Shown here: positions 16,796-26,243 of the stretch, piece by piece
Position numbering within the stretch: the first letter of the stretch is position 1
Layout of the letters: every line of letters starts with the position of its first letter
DNA from: Pseudomonas cerasi
GTDB taxonomy: Bacteria > Pseudomonadota > Gammaproteobacteria > Pseudomonadales > Pseudomonadaceae
Direction: 5' to 3'
NCBI RefSeq assembly: GCF_900074915.1
Contig: NZ_LT222319.1
Span: 4,621,001-4,685,000 of the forward strand
Length of the DNA: 64,000 bases
The notes under the pieces: generated by a model
What the model saw: the letters and a program-made list of their open reading frames with translations, nothing else
Told to the model about the DNA's origin: nothing
The model's database searches: none
Program-made: the position numbers and the translations under genes

Positions 16796-19700
16796 CTACT
16801 GGGGCTTTTCAAATGGCTTGTCGAACGTGATCTTCGGATCTTTCCAGGGCCCTTCGACCTTGTATTGAACGCTGGCGAAACGCGCAACCCGGTCGCCCAG
16901 CAGCTTGTCGACCAGAAACAGCGCCCCGCCAATGGCGGGTGCGCCTACAATCAGCGCAGCGATAGGCAGGTTGTTGGTGACCGGCAAGGTCACCAGCAGC
17001 TTCGCATCGACGCGATCACGAACCATGTCCAGGGTACCGTTGAGCTCCAGATTACTCGAAGGCCCGGTCAGGGTGATCGGGTTGCGCGTCACATAGACAC
17101 CGTCGCTGGCGACCAGCAGCCCTTTGACCCGGTCGTAGCTCAGGCCTTTGCCCAGCAGGTCGGAGAAGTCCAGGCGCAGACGCCGGCCGATGGAGTTGAA
17201 GTTCAACAGCCCGAATACCCGCAACGCCTGAGCACCGCCCTCGACTTCGACAAACTGGCCTCTGTTGAGCGTGGCATCCAGACTGCCGGAATAGCGCTTC
17301 AGACCGACCCAGGCAGGCGAACCCGGCCAGCGTCCGTCCACGTTCATCTCGAAGCGTTCACTGGTGACGGTGGGGGCGAAGTTCCACGCCTTGAGCACAT
17401 CCGCGAGGTTCTTGCCCGCCAGGCGGCCTTTGAACGAACTGCTGCTGGCCCCGGGCGTGCCCTCCCAGGTAGCGTCACCCTCCAGCAGGATGCCTTTGAG
17501 CCCCAGGCTCATGTCCGACATGCGCATGCCGGCAGGCGTCGGCCGGGATTTCAACGCCCAGGCCCCCAGCAACTGATCGCCCTGAAACAGTTGGGAGATC
17601 TTCACGTCCAGCGCAGGGATATTGTGCGGGTCGATATCCGCCAGAGGGTCAGGTGCGTTTTCCACTACGGTCGCTGTCGGATCGGATGCAGGCAGTCGAA
17701 CGTAGAGCATGTTGATGCCGATCGGGGCAGACTTGGCGTCGGGCAGCGTTGCCGTGCCCTTGGCCAGCGCGCTGTCCAGCGACAGGGCCCAGGCTGCCGC
17801 GTTGCGCTGCAATTGAACACGCACGTCATTGAGTGTGGTGCCCATCGCGGTCAGCTTGCCGATCTGCAGATCGACGCTGTTAAGCAGTTGCTTCGCGTTG
17901 CCGCCCGGATCATTCCCGGTGTACCGCGCGGCCAGTTCCTGCCAGGGCGCTATATCCAGCTCGGACAACTCGCCACGGATCCGCAAGCCTTTGGCGTCCG
18001 GCACGATCGCCCCGCCGCGCCCCAGATAGAGTTCGCCTCGACCTTCGGCAAACTTGCCATTCGGTGCAGCGAAAGCAAAGTTGGCCTGATCGTTATACGC
18101 CGCGCCGAGCCTGCGCTCCGCGCCTTGCAGAGTCATGCGGAACTCGCTGGGACGCTCCTGTTCGGCGGTTTTGCCAAACGGTGCGGGCAAATCGATCGCC
18201 ACGCCCTTGAGCGTGGAGTTGATTACCAGCGGGCTGTCCTTGCTGTCCAGAATCAACTGCAACTGATACGGCAGGTCACCGGAGACCGGCAGCGGCTGGG
18301 TCACGTTAAGCCAGTCGGTCAGCCGCTTCACGGTGATTTGCCCGTTCGCCACAATGCGTGTCACGTTGTCGCCTGGCTTGCCCTCGGCGGCGATTTCTGC
18401 GGTCACAGGACGATCGAATGCCTGGGCCTTGATGCCTTTGCCACTCAGGCCACTGGCGCTGTCGAAACGGAAATCGCCCTTCAGGCGAGTCAGCTCCAGC
18501 ACCGGGTCAGCCAGTTTCAGACGCGCATTGTCGGTGCTGAAATCCACCACGACCTTTGGCTCGACGCCCTTGGCCAGCGGGATATCCAGCTTCAGTTTGC
18601 CGTCCAGCGGGCCTTCGCCCTGCCATCCGGCAAATGTGCTGCCCGTGCCAATGGGCGCCTGCTGGAGAATCTTCAGGCCGTCGATCAGGTTTCCGGAGAA
18701 ATTACCGTCCACCAGCAGGTGACTGTCCTGACCTGACGGCACATGGGGAATATTGACCAGCACGTTGCTGACCTTGGTATCGAGCAACTGGCCTTTGCTT
18801 GCCTTGACACGTACACCGCTGTTTTCGACGTAGACCTTGCCATCCACCCCGGTCAGCGACGGCCAGCCCGGCTGGAACGCCAGCGTTGCGTTACTGACAT
18901 CGAAGAACAGGCTGATGACACGCGCCGTATCGGGCGAATTCTTGTTCAGCGACCCTTGATACTGGAAGAACCCCTGCTTGACCGCGCCACTTACCACCGC
19001 GGTGCGCAACCAGTGATCAAGCTCCGGACTGAGCGCTGTCGGCAGGTACTTGCTGGTGTAACGGCCATCGCCGTCAACCATGCCGACCCGCAGGTCCATG
19101 TAATCTTCCTGATCATGACTGAGATGAATCTTGATCAGAAAGTCCGCCGCAATCTTGCCTTCGTCGCCAAGCACCTTGATATACGGGGCGATCAGCGTGA
19201 ACGCCTGATCATCCAGTTTCCAGGTCAGACGGGCATTGGCCTTCTGGTAACGCCAGGGTTTGGCGAAGATCGGGTCCAGGTGCAGCATGAAATCATCGGT
19301 GTCGAGGCGCAGCTCGCCCTGCCCCAGATCGCCGCTGATGGCACCGGTGACGTTTCCGGCCGCCGGAGCGCCGCGATAGGCGTTGAAACCCACCTTGTCC
19401 AGATTGGCGGCAAAGCTCAGGCGCTTGTCGCCCACTGCCTGCGGCCGGTAGTCGAGCAGCACGTTATGCAGCCCGCCTGTCACCTTGAGGCCGTCGACCA
19501 CTGCCATGGCCTTGTCAGGCAGGGGCGCAAGGGAGTCGATCAGCGGCGTGACGGGAGTCAGGTCCAGACGATCAGCCTGTACGTGCCAGAGCTCTTCGCT
19601 GTCGGGCGTCGCGGCGGTTTGCGTCAGTTGCACACGGCTTTCCCAGCGCGTGTCGCCAAGGCTCATCGCCAGTGAATCGAGGTTCAGGTCGAAACCTGTT

Positions 19701-20611
19701 TCAGTCCGTGCAAACCATGCGTTCAGCGCAAGGTTATCGATCGTCGCCGGTTTGCGACCGGCATAAACGCCTTTGACCTGCGGTGCATTGAGGCGCGTCG
19801 TCGCGCTTTGCACGGTGCCCTTGCCCCAATTCAACCAGACCTCGCCCCCGGCCTGCAGCTTCGACAGTGTCCATTCGCGCGTGAGACTTTTCGGCAGCCA
19901 CTTGGCCCAGTCGCTTTGCGGCAGGCTGGCGTAGACATCGGCCTCGCCGTCCTTCCACTGACTGGCCTGAATGCGCGAACGCACGTTGAGCGCGACCGGT
20001 TGACCATCCGGCAGGGTCAGGCGTGCGTCAAGTCGCTGGGCATAGCTGCCGGTGTCCAGGCTGAGGTTTACATAGGTGAGGGTCAGCGGCGCGGCGTCAA
20101 ACGGTTGCACCGTAACCTGGCTATCGAGTAGCGACAAATGCGCGACCATCTGCATCTGCCTGAGCACCTGCTCGGGGTCGAAGGGGCTGTCGTTGTGCAC
20201 CGGCAAGCCCTGAACCGACCACGCGCCGTCCTTGTCCTGCCTGAGACTGAACTGCAGGCCGTCCACTTCAAGATGAGCGATGCGCACGTCACGCGCCAGC
20301 AGGCTTTCCCAAAGGTCGGGAACAACCCTTACACGATCCAGACGCAGGGCACTGGTGCCCTCGCCGACCATCACATCGTTGGCCAGCAACACCGGAGCAA
20401 AGCGGCTCCAGCTGCCTTCCAGGCTGCCGATGCTCAACGGTATACCCAACGCGCTGCTGGCACGGGTTTCCACATCGACACGGTATTCGGCAACCAGCGG
20501 CGTCAATTGACGGCCGAGACTCACGTACAGCGCCGCAAGCACCAGCATCAGTGCGCACAGGCTCAGCCCCCAGCGGGTCAGGGTTGCGACAAGGCGAGGA
20601 AGACGTCCCAT
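16796..20611 (-). CDS. yhdP: YhdP, AsmA/TamB-like phospholipid transport protein
   Basis: A 1271-residue protein with one N-terminal membrane helix (about 12-34) followed by a very long periplasmic beta-rich repeat region (DUF3971). The C-terminal AsmA_2 domain contains VEGGAQALRVFGLLNFNSIG and LRLDFSDLLGKGLSYDRVKG. YhdP-type proteins bridge the envelope and carry phospholipids to the outer membrane, partly redundant with TamB and YdbH in E. coli. The length is typical. It is followed on the same strand by the nitrilase and tldD. Confidence 0.93.
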   Translation of the reverse strand: MGRLPRLVATLTRWGLSLCALMLVLAALYVSLGRQLTPLVAEYRVDVETRASSALGIPLSIGSLEGSWSRFAPVLLANDVMVGEGTSALRLDRVRVVPDLWESLLARDVRIAHLEVDGLQFSLRQDKDGAWSVQGLPVHNDSPFDPEQVLRQMQMVAHLSLLDSQVTVQPFDAAPLTLTYVNLSLDTGSYAQRLDARLTLPDGQPVALNVRSRIQASQWKDGEADVYASLPQSDWAKWLPKSLTREWTLSKLQAGGEVWLNWGKGTVQSATTRLNAPQVKGVYAGRKPATIDNLALNAWFARTETGFDLNLDSLAMSLGDTRWESRVQLTQTAATPDSEELWHVQADRLDLTPVTPLIDSLAPLPDKAMAVVDGLKVTGGLHNVLLDYRPQAVGDKRLSFAANLDKVGFNAYRGAPAAGNVTGAISGDLGQGELRLDTDDFMLHLDPIFAKPWRYQKANARLTWKLDDQAFTLIAPYIKVLGDEGKIAADFLIKIHLSHDQEDYMDLRVGMVDGDGRYTSKYLPTALSPELDHWLRTAVVSGAVKQGFFQYQGSLNKNSPDTARVISLFFDVSNATLAFQPGWPSLTGVDGKVYVENSGVRVKASKGQLLDTKVSNVLVNIPHVPSGQDSHLLVDGNFSGNLIDGLKILQQAPIGTGSTFAGWQGEGPLDGKLKLDIPLAKGVEPKVVVDFSTDNARLKLADPVLELTRLKGDFRFDSASGLSGKGIKAQAFDRPVTAEIAAEGKPGDNVTRIVANGQITVKRLTDWLNVTQPLPVSGDLPYQLQLILDSKDSPLVINSTLKGVAIDLPAPFGKTAEQERPSEFRMTLQGAERRLGAAYNDQANFAFAAPNGKFAEGRGELYLGRGGAIVPDAKGLRIRGELSELDIAPWQELAARYTGNDPGGNAKQLLNSVDLQIGKLTAMGTTLNDVRVQLQRNAAAWALSLDSALAKGTATLPDAKSAPIGINMLYVRLPASDPTATVVENAPDPLADIDPHNIPALDVKISQLFQGDQLLGAWALKSRPTPAGMRMSDMSLGLKGILLEGDATWEGTPGASSSSFKGRLAGKNLADVLKAWNFAPTVTSERFEMNVDGRWPGSPAWVGLKRYSGSLDATLNRGQFVEVEGGAQALRVFGLLNFNSIGRRLRLDFSDLLGKGLSYDRVKGLLVASDGVYVTRNPITLTGPSSNLELNGTLDMVRDRVDAKLLVTLPVTNNLPIAALIVGAPAIGGALFLVDKLLGDRVARFASVQYKVEGPWKDPKITFDKPFEKPQ

Positions 20612-20791
20612 CTCAGGAGGCCCTCCACTGCGGGATGCGAGGAGCAGAATCGGCGAACGGATTCCGGCTCGGAGGTGCAGGTGCGGTCAGGTACAGGTTT
20701 TGCTCATTCGCCACGCATCATTCTCGATAAAACGGCATACCTGCCAGAAACCCGTAGGGCACTTTTCATATATTTCAAACGATCAGCACCC

Positions 20792-22249
20792 TCAGAGCAG
20801 CACCACGTCGTATTGTTCCTGCGAGTACATGGTTTCTACCTGAAAACGGATAGTGCGGCCAATAAAGCTCTCCAGCTCAGCCACGTTGCCGGACTCTTCG
20901 TCGAGCAGGCGATCCACCACGCGCTGATTGGCCAGAACGCGATAGCCCACTGCCTGATAGGCCCTGGCCTCGCGCAGGATTTCCCGGAAGATTTCGTAGC
21001 AGATGGTCTCGGGGGTCTTCAGCTTGCCCCGCCCTGCGCAGCAATGACACGGTTCGCACAGCACCTGCTCGAGGCTTTCGCGGGTGCGCTTGCGCGTCAT
21101 CTGCACCAGACCCAGCTCGGTGATACCGATGATGTTGGTCTTGGCGTGATCGCGTTCCAGTTGTTTCTCCAGCGTGCGCAGCACCTGACGCTGATGCTCA
21201 CCGTCTTCCATGTCGATGAAATCGATGATGATGATGCCGCCCAGATTGCGCAGGCGCAGCTGCCGGGCGATGGCCGTGGCGGCTTCCAGATTGGTCTTGA
21301 AGATGGTTTCTTCGAGGTTGCGATGCCCCACGAACGCGCCGGTATTGACGTCGATGGTGCTCATCGCTTCGGCCGGGTCGATTACCAGATGGCCACCCGA
21401 CTTGAGCGGCACCTTGCGCTCGAGGGCCTTCTGGATTTCGTCCTCGACCCCATAAAGGTCGAAGATCGGCCGCTCGCCCGGATAATGCTCGAGCCTGTCG
21501 GCGATTTCCGGCATCAGTTCGGCGACGAACTGGGTGGTTTTCTGAAAGGTCTCCCGCGAGTCGATACGGATCTTCTCGATGCGCGGGCTGACCAGATCGC
21601 GCAAGGTGCGCAGCGCCAGGCCCAGGTCTTCGTAAATCACCGTGGGCGGACTGACGGTCTTGATCTGCTCGCCGATCTGATCCCAGAGCCTGCGCAGATA
21701 GCGGATGTCCATGAGGATTTCGTCGGCACCGGCGCCTTCCGCAGCGGTGCGCAGAATGAAACCTCCGGCTTCCTTGATACCTTCCTGGGCAACACAATCG
21801 CTGACCACTTTCTTGAGTCGTTCGCGCTCGGCTTCGTCCTCGATTTTCAGCGAGATGCCCACATGCGCAGTGCGCGGCATGTACACCAGATAACGTGACG
21901 GAATGGAGAGTTGCGTGGTCAGCCGTGCGCCCTTGCTGCCGATCGGGTCTTTGGTGACTTGCACGACAAGGCTCTGGCCATCATGTACCAGCGACGCAAT
22001 GCTCTCGACCGCTGGCCCTTCCCGAATGGAGATTTCCGACGCATGAATGAACGCCGCGCGGTCCAGACCAATGTCGATGAACGCCGCCTGCATGCCGGGA
22101 AGCACCCGCACAACCTTGCCTTTGTAGATATTGCCGACAATGCCGCGACGCTGGGTGCGCTCGACGTGCACCTCTTGCAGAACCCCGTTTTCCACCACTG
22201 CCACGCGCGATTCCATCGGCGTGATGTTGATCAGAATCTCTTCACTCAT
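20792..22249 (-). CDS. rng: ribonuclease G
   Basis: A 485-residue RNase E/G family protein. It has an N-terminal S1 domain (GNIYKGKVVRVLPGMQAAFIDIG), the catalytic aspartates in STIDVNTGAFVG and IIIDFIDM, and the zinc-link cysteines in LCEPCHCCAGRGK. It lacks the long C-terminal scaffold of RNase E. It processes 16S rRNA 5' ends and some mRNAs. The start overlaps the maf stop by four bases (ATGA). Confidence 0.96.
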   Translation of the reverse strand: MSEEILINITPMESRVAVVENGVLQEVHVERTQRRGIVGNIYKGKVVRVLPGMQAAFIDIGLDRAAFIHASEISIREGPAVESIASLVHDGQSLVVQVTKDPIGSKGARLTTQLSIPSRYLVYMPRTAHVGISLKIEDEAERERLKKVVSDCVAQEGIKEAGGFILRTAAEGAGADEILMDIRYLRRLWDQIGEQIKTVSPPTVIYEDLGLALRTLRDLVSPRIEKIRIDSRETFQKTTQFVAELMPEIADRLEHYPGERPIFDLYGVEDEIQKALERKVPLKSGGHLVIDPAEAMSTIDVNTGAFVGHRNLEETIFKTNLEAATAIARQLRLRNLGGIIIIDFIDMEDGEHQRQVLRTLEKQLERDHAKTNIIGITELGLVQMTRKRTRESLEQVLCEPCHCCAGRGKLKTPETICYEIFREILREARAYQAVGYRVLANQRVVDRLLDEESGNVAELESFIGRTIRFQVETMYSQEQYDVVLL

Positions 22250-22848
22250 GACTTGTCACCTTCCAGGCATTGCCAGCAGGGTATGCCGAAATGGCCGAGC
22301 AGTTCTGCGGTTTCGCACAGGGGCAGCCCCACCACCCCAGAATAGCTGCCTTGCAGACCCTCGACGAAAATCGCTGCCAACCCCTGGATGGCATAGCCGC
22401 CGGCCTTGTCGGCGGGCTCGCCACTGGTCCAGTAGGCCTGGGCTTCATGGGTTTGAATCGGGCGAAAGCGCACACGACTGGTAACAATACGGGTTTCGCT
22501 GCGTTGCCGATCACTGAGCGCGACAGCCGTCAGCACGTCATGCTCGCGCCCGGACAGGGCCATCAACATCGCCAAGGCATCCGCTTCATCGACCGGCTTG
22601 CCGAGAATGCGTCCATCGAGCACCACCGCCGTGTCGGCCCCCATCACGCAGGCCTGTTGTTCGGCTGGCAGCACGGACAGCCCGGCCTGAGCCTTGCCCA
22701 GCGCAAGACGCTCGACATAGGCAGCGGGGGTTTCATGGTCGAAGGGGGTTTCGTCGATCTGAGCGCTCAGTACGGTAAACGGCACACCGATCTGAGTCAG
22801 AAGTTCGCGGCGGCGCGGCGAGCCAGAAGCCAGATAAAGCGAGGGCAT
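22246..22848 (-). CDS. Maf-family nucleoside triphosphate pyrophosphatase
   Basis: A 200-residue Maf/YhdE protein with the phosphate loop LASGSPRRRELL at residues 6-17 and the substrate pocket segment GADTAVVLDG. Location between mreD and rng matches E. coli yhdE, whose product hydrolyses dTTP and UTP. The ATG at 22848 gives the family start MPSLYLASGS. Substrate is inferred from synteny. Confidence 0.93.
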   Translation of the reverse strand: MPSLYLASGSPRRRELLTQIGVPFTVLSAQIDETPFDHETPAAYVERLALGKAQAGLSVLPAEQQACVMGADTAVVLDGRILGKPVDEADALAMLMALSGREHDVLTAVALSDRQRSETRIVTSRVRFRPIQTHEAQAYWTSGEPADKAGGYAIQGLAAIFVEGLQGSYSGVVGLPLCETAELLGHFGIPCWQCLEGDKS

Positions 22849-22915
22849 AAGGACATCTCCGTGTCTGTGCGGGTGAGCGCGAGGGACGCAGCGGGGCGTC
22901 GCGCTCACCTTGCGC

Positions 22916-23407
22916 TTAATTGATTTTCAAACGTTTGCGCAATCCACGCAGGCCATAACTGATCCAGGGCCACAACAGAGCGCTGACCAACGCGGGCAGC
23001 ACCAGCGCCAGCGTAGGCTGACGGTTGCCGGTCAATGCGCTCAGCCAGAGTTGCGCAAGCTGCGCCAGACCGAATACTACCAACAGCACCAGGCACTGTT
23101 GCCACATGGGAAACATGCGCAGGCGCTGCTGCAGGGACATCACCAAAAAGGTAATCAGGCTGAGGATCAGGGCATTCTGGCCGAGCAGTGTGCCGTACAG
23201 CACATCCTCCATCAGGCCCAGTATCCACGCGGTGGTCATACCGTATTTGTGCGGCAGCGCCAGAACCCAGAAGGTCAACAGCAGGGCCAGCCACAGCGGG
23301 CGGAAAATTTCCATGAATTGCGGCAGCGGCGAAACGCTCAGCAACAGACCGATCGCAAACGTCAGCCAGACCACCCAGCCATTGCGCCCGGAAACATGAC
23401 TAACCAT
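22916..23407 (-). CDS. mreD: rod shape-determining membrane protein MreD
   Basis: A 163-residue polytopic protein with five or six hydrophobic helices and the family segment WILGLMEDVLYGTLLGQNAL. MreD is part of the elongasome with MreB, MreC, RodA and PBP2. Its first codons overlap the end of mreC by eight bases. Confidence 0.93.
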   Translation of the reverse strand: MVSHVSGRNGWVVWLTFAIGLLLSVSPLPQFMEIFRPLWLALLLTFWVLALPHKYGMTTAWILGLMEDVLYGTLLGQNALILSLITFLVMSLQQRLRMFPMWQQCLVLLVVFGLAQLAQLWLSALTGNRQPTLALVLPALVSALLWPWISYGLRGLRKRLKIN

Positions 23408-24515
23408 CGATAGGCTCCCGAGCGGTGGAAGGTCTTGAGGCAGGCGGCTGTGACGCCGCAGGCCGGGAGGCAGGTCTTGCCGGTGTCGCAGGCGTTGCCG
23501 CCGGTGCAGGAGTTGTCGATTGCGCCGCCGGCTTGTGCGTCAGCGTACTGCCCGGAAAGACCGGAACGACCGCCTGTGGCCACATCGGGAAGGCGGGTGT
23601 CGGCGGAGGCAACGTCGCCATCACGGAAGGCTCGATGCCCTTGTCGAGGGATTCCTGCGCTTGCGCCGCATCGGCAGCGCGCTCTTCCGGCGAGCGGCCG
23701 TCAGAGAACACCAGCAACAGATAGCGACTGCGATTCAACGCAGCGGTGGGCACTGCTCGAACGATCGCGAACGGCTGGCCGGAGTCGTGAATCACTTCCT
23801 TGACCGTTGCCACCGGGTAGCCGGCCGGGAATCGCTGGCCAAGGCCCGAGCTAACCAGCAGGTCGCCTTCCTTGATGTCTGCGGTGTCCGCCACATGCCG
23901 AAGCTCCAGACGCTCCGGATTACCGGTGCCGCTGGCGATGGCACGCAGACCGTTGCGGTTGACCTGCACCGGGATGCTGTGGGTGGTGTCGGTCAGCAAC
24001 AAGACGCGTGAGGTATAGGGCATCAACTCGACCACCTGCCCCATCAGGCCGCGTGCATCGAGCACAGGCTGACCGAGCACCACGCCGTCGCGTTCGCCCT
24101 TGTTGATGATGATGCGATGGGTGAAGGGGTTCGGGTCCATGCCGATCAGCTCGGCGACCTCGACCTTTTCGTTGACCAGCGCCGAGGAGTTCAGCAACTC
24201 ACGCAGCCGGACATTCTGCTCGGTCAGTGCCGCCAGCTTTTGCAGGCGACCTTGCAGGAGCAGGGCTTCGGTCTTGAGTTTTTCGTTTTCGGCGATCAGC
24301 TCTGTGCGGCTGCCGAACTGACTGGCGACGCCTTGATACAGACGCTGTGGCAGGTCGACGATCCAGTAGGACTGCATGAGCACCATCGACATCTGGCTGC
24401 GCACGGGCTTGAGGATCGTAAAGCGGGCGTCGACAACCATCAACGCAACCGACAGAACGGCGAGCACCAGCAGACGTACGCCCAGCGAAGGGCCTTTTGA
24501 GAAAAGCGGTTTAAT
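23400..24515 (-). CDS. mreC: rod shape-determining protein MreC, apparent ATT start
   Basis: MreC has one N-terminal membrane helix, a coiled coil (ENEKLKTEALLLQGRLQKLA) and a periplasmic beta-barrel domain, then a long proline/alanine-rich tail. No ATG, GTG or TTG in this frame gives a full membrane anchor. The frame continues upstream of the GTG at 24467 as KPLFSKGPSLGVRLL. The only position with a strong ribosome-binding site (GGAGGAG, eight bases away) is the ATT at 24515, giving 371 residues. MreC links MreB to the wall synthases. Confidence 0.9.
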   Translation of the reverse strand: MKPLFSKGPSLGVRLLVLAVLSVALMVVDARFTILKPVRSQMSMVLMQSYWIVDLPQRLYQGVASQFGSRTELIAENEKLKTEALLLQGRLQKLAALTEQNVRLRELLNSSALVNEKVEVAELIGMDPNPFTHRIIINKGERDGVVLGQPVLDARGLMGQVVELMPYTSRVLLLTDTTHSIPVQVNRNGLRAIASGTGNPERLELRHVADTADIKEGDLLVSSGLGQRFPAGYPVATVKEVIHDSGQPFAIVRAVPTAALNRSRYLLLVFSDGRSPEERAADAAQAQESLDKGIEPSVMATLPPPTPAFPMWPQAVVPVFPGSTLTHKPAAQSTTPAPAATPATPARPASRPAASQPPASRPSTAREPIDG

Positions 24516-24638
24516 GGGCCGCTCCTCCGGGGCATGCGATCGTTGGATCGAACTTCGATTGGCAATTATTCATGCGGTATGTAACCGGCCCGGACAAATG
24601 AAAGAGATAGGCACCCTGTTTCGGCGTCAGCCTGAAGC

Positions 24639-24666
24639 ATACAGGTAGCATATCCGCTACCTGTAT
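24639..24666 (-). repeat. perfect 11-bp inverted repeat between mreB and mreC
   Basis: ATACAGGTAGC (24639-24649) and GCTACCTGTAT (24656-24666) are exact reverse complements over a six-base loop. There is no T-run on either side, so it is not a standard terminator. It could be an mRNA-processing or operator site between mreB and mreC. Confidence 0.6.
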
Positions 24667-24698
24667 ACAAAAGACTCCGTGAAAGGCACCCCGGCGAA

Positions 24699-25736
24699 TT
24701 ATTCGCTGGAGAGCAGATCCATGGTGTGCTTATCCATCATTTCCAGCGCACGGCCACCGCCACGCGCTACACAGGTCAGCGGATCTTCGGCAACGATGAC
24801 CGGCAGACCGGTTTCCTGCGCCAGCAACTTGTCCAGATCACGCAGCAGCGCACCACCACCGGTCAGGACCAGACCACGCTCGGCGATGTCCGAGGCCAGT
24901 TCCGGAGGCGATTGCTCCAGAGCGCTCTTGACCGCCTGAACGATGGTCGCCAGCGACTCCTGCAGTGCTTCGAGCACTTCGTTGGAGTTCAGCGTGAACG
25001 CACGCGGAACGCCTTCAGCCAGGTTACGGCCACGGACGTCGACTTCACGCACTTCACCGCCCGGATAGGCAGTACCGATTTCCTGCTTGATGCGCTCGGC
25101 AGTGGATTCGCCGATCAGGCTGCCGTAGTTGCGGCGCACATAGGTGATGATCGCTTCGTCGAAACGGTCACCGCCGACCCGTACGGATTCGGCATACACC
25201 ACACCGTTCAGGGAAATCAGGGCGATTTCTGTGGTGCCGCCGCCGATGTCGACAACCATCGAGCCGCGAGCTTCTTCCACCGGCAGACCGGCACCGATTG
25301 CTGCGGCCATCGGCTCTTCGATAAGGAAGACTTCGCGTGCGCCTGCACCCAGGGCCGACTCGCGAATCGCGCGACGCTCAACCTGGGTGGATTTGCACGG
25401 AACGCAGATCAGCACACGAGGGCTGGGCTGCAGAAAGCTGTTTTCATGAACCTTGTTGATGAAGTACTGCAACATTTTTTCGCAGACGCTGAAGTCGGCG
25501 ATAACGCCGTCTTTCATTGGACGAATGGCTGCGATGTTGCCTGGAGTACGGCCCAGCATGCGCTTGGCTTCGGTACCGACGGCCACGACACTCTTCTGGT
25601 TGCCGTGAGTACGAATGGCAACGACAGAGGGTTCATTCAGAACGATACCGCGCTCACGCACGTAAATAAGGGTGTTGGCAGTGCCCAGGTCGATGGATAG
25701 ATCACTGGAAAACATGCCACGCAGTTTCTTGAACAT
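24699..25736 (-). CDS. mreB: rod shape-determining actin homologue MreB
   Basis: A 345-residue bacterial actin. ATP-binding landmarks are phosphate-1 IDLGTANTLIYV (16-27), phosphate-2 VVDIGGGTTEIALIS and the adenosine motif LTGGGALLRDLD. The N-terminus MFKKLRGMFSSD carries the short amphipathic membrane anchor. MreB filaments steer lateral wall synthesis. It heads the mreBCD-maf-rng operon from a predicted promoter about 50 nt upstream. Confidence 0.97.
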   Translation of the reverse strand: MFKKLRGMFSSDLSIDLGTANTLIYVRERGIVLNEPSVVAIRTHGNQKSVVAVGTEAKRMLGRTPGNIAAIRPMKDGVIADFSVCEKMLQYFINKVHENSFLQPSPRVLICVPCKSTQVERRAIRESALGAGAREVFLIEEPMAAAIGAGLPVEEARGSMVVDIGGGTTEIALISLNGVVYAESVRVGGDRFDEAIITYVRRNYGSLIGESTAERIKQEIGTAYPGGEVREVDVRGRNLAEGVPRAFTLNSNEVLEALQESLATIVQAVKSALEQSPPELASDIAERGLVLTGGGALLRDLDKLLAQETGLPVIVAEDPLTCVARGGGRALEMMDKHTMDLLSSE

Positions 25737-25780
25737 GGGAAAGGGACCCTAGGGAACGCGTGGTAAAAAAAGTGCGGCAA

Positions 25781-25809
25781 ACTCTAACAACGACAGGGAT
25801 TTTGGGCAA
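25781..25809 (-). promoter_or_regulatory. predicted sigma-70 promoter of mreB
   Basis: On the minus strand TTGCCC (25809-25804) and TAGAGT (25786-25781) are separated by 17 bases, about 45 nt before the mreB start. Both hexamers are partial matches and the spacing is ideal. Confidence 0.5.
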
Positions 25810-25941
25810 GGAGCCAATATGCTAAATTGGCGGTTTTCCGAACACCACCCTCGACGTTAGCGGCTTGAGACAGTAATAACGCGATAGTGTTCCGCAATTG
25901 GCAACAAAGCAAATCCATAAGCATTCCACTGGAGATACCCC

Positions 25942-26229
25942 ATGGCGCTTGAACGCTCCGACGTGGAAAAGATCGCTCATCTGGCCCGACTGGGTCTCAA
26001 TGACGCCGATATCCCGCGTACCACCGAAGCACTTAACAGCATTCTTGGGCTGGTCGATCAGATGCAAGCAGTCGACACCACTGGCATCGAGCCGCTGGCT
26101 CACCCGCTGGAAGCCACCCAGCGCCTGCGCGAAGACGCCGTCACCGAGCGAAATCGTCGTGACACTTACCAAGCCATCGCACCAGCGGTCCAAGACGGCC
26201 TCTATCTGGTTCCGAAAGTCATCGAGTAA
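25942..26229 (+). CDS. gatC: aspartyl/glutamyl-tRNA amidotransferase subunit C
   Basis: A 95-residue GatC with the conserved start [12 protein letters not shown] and the C-terminal [13 protein letters not shown]. GatC wraps around GatA and stabilises the complex. GGAG lies nine bases before the ATG. It is divergent from mreB and begins the gatCAB operon. Confidence 0.96.
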
Positions 26230-26243
26230 GGGAAAGCGCCTGC

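Noticed and set aside
16565..18736. 723-codon plus-strand frame opposite yhdP
   Set aside because: Lies fully inside yhdP on the other strand and has no recognisable domain or ribosome-binding site.
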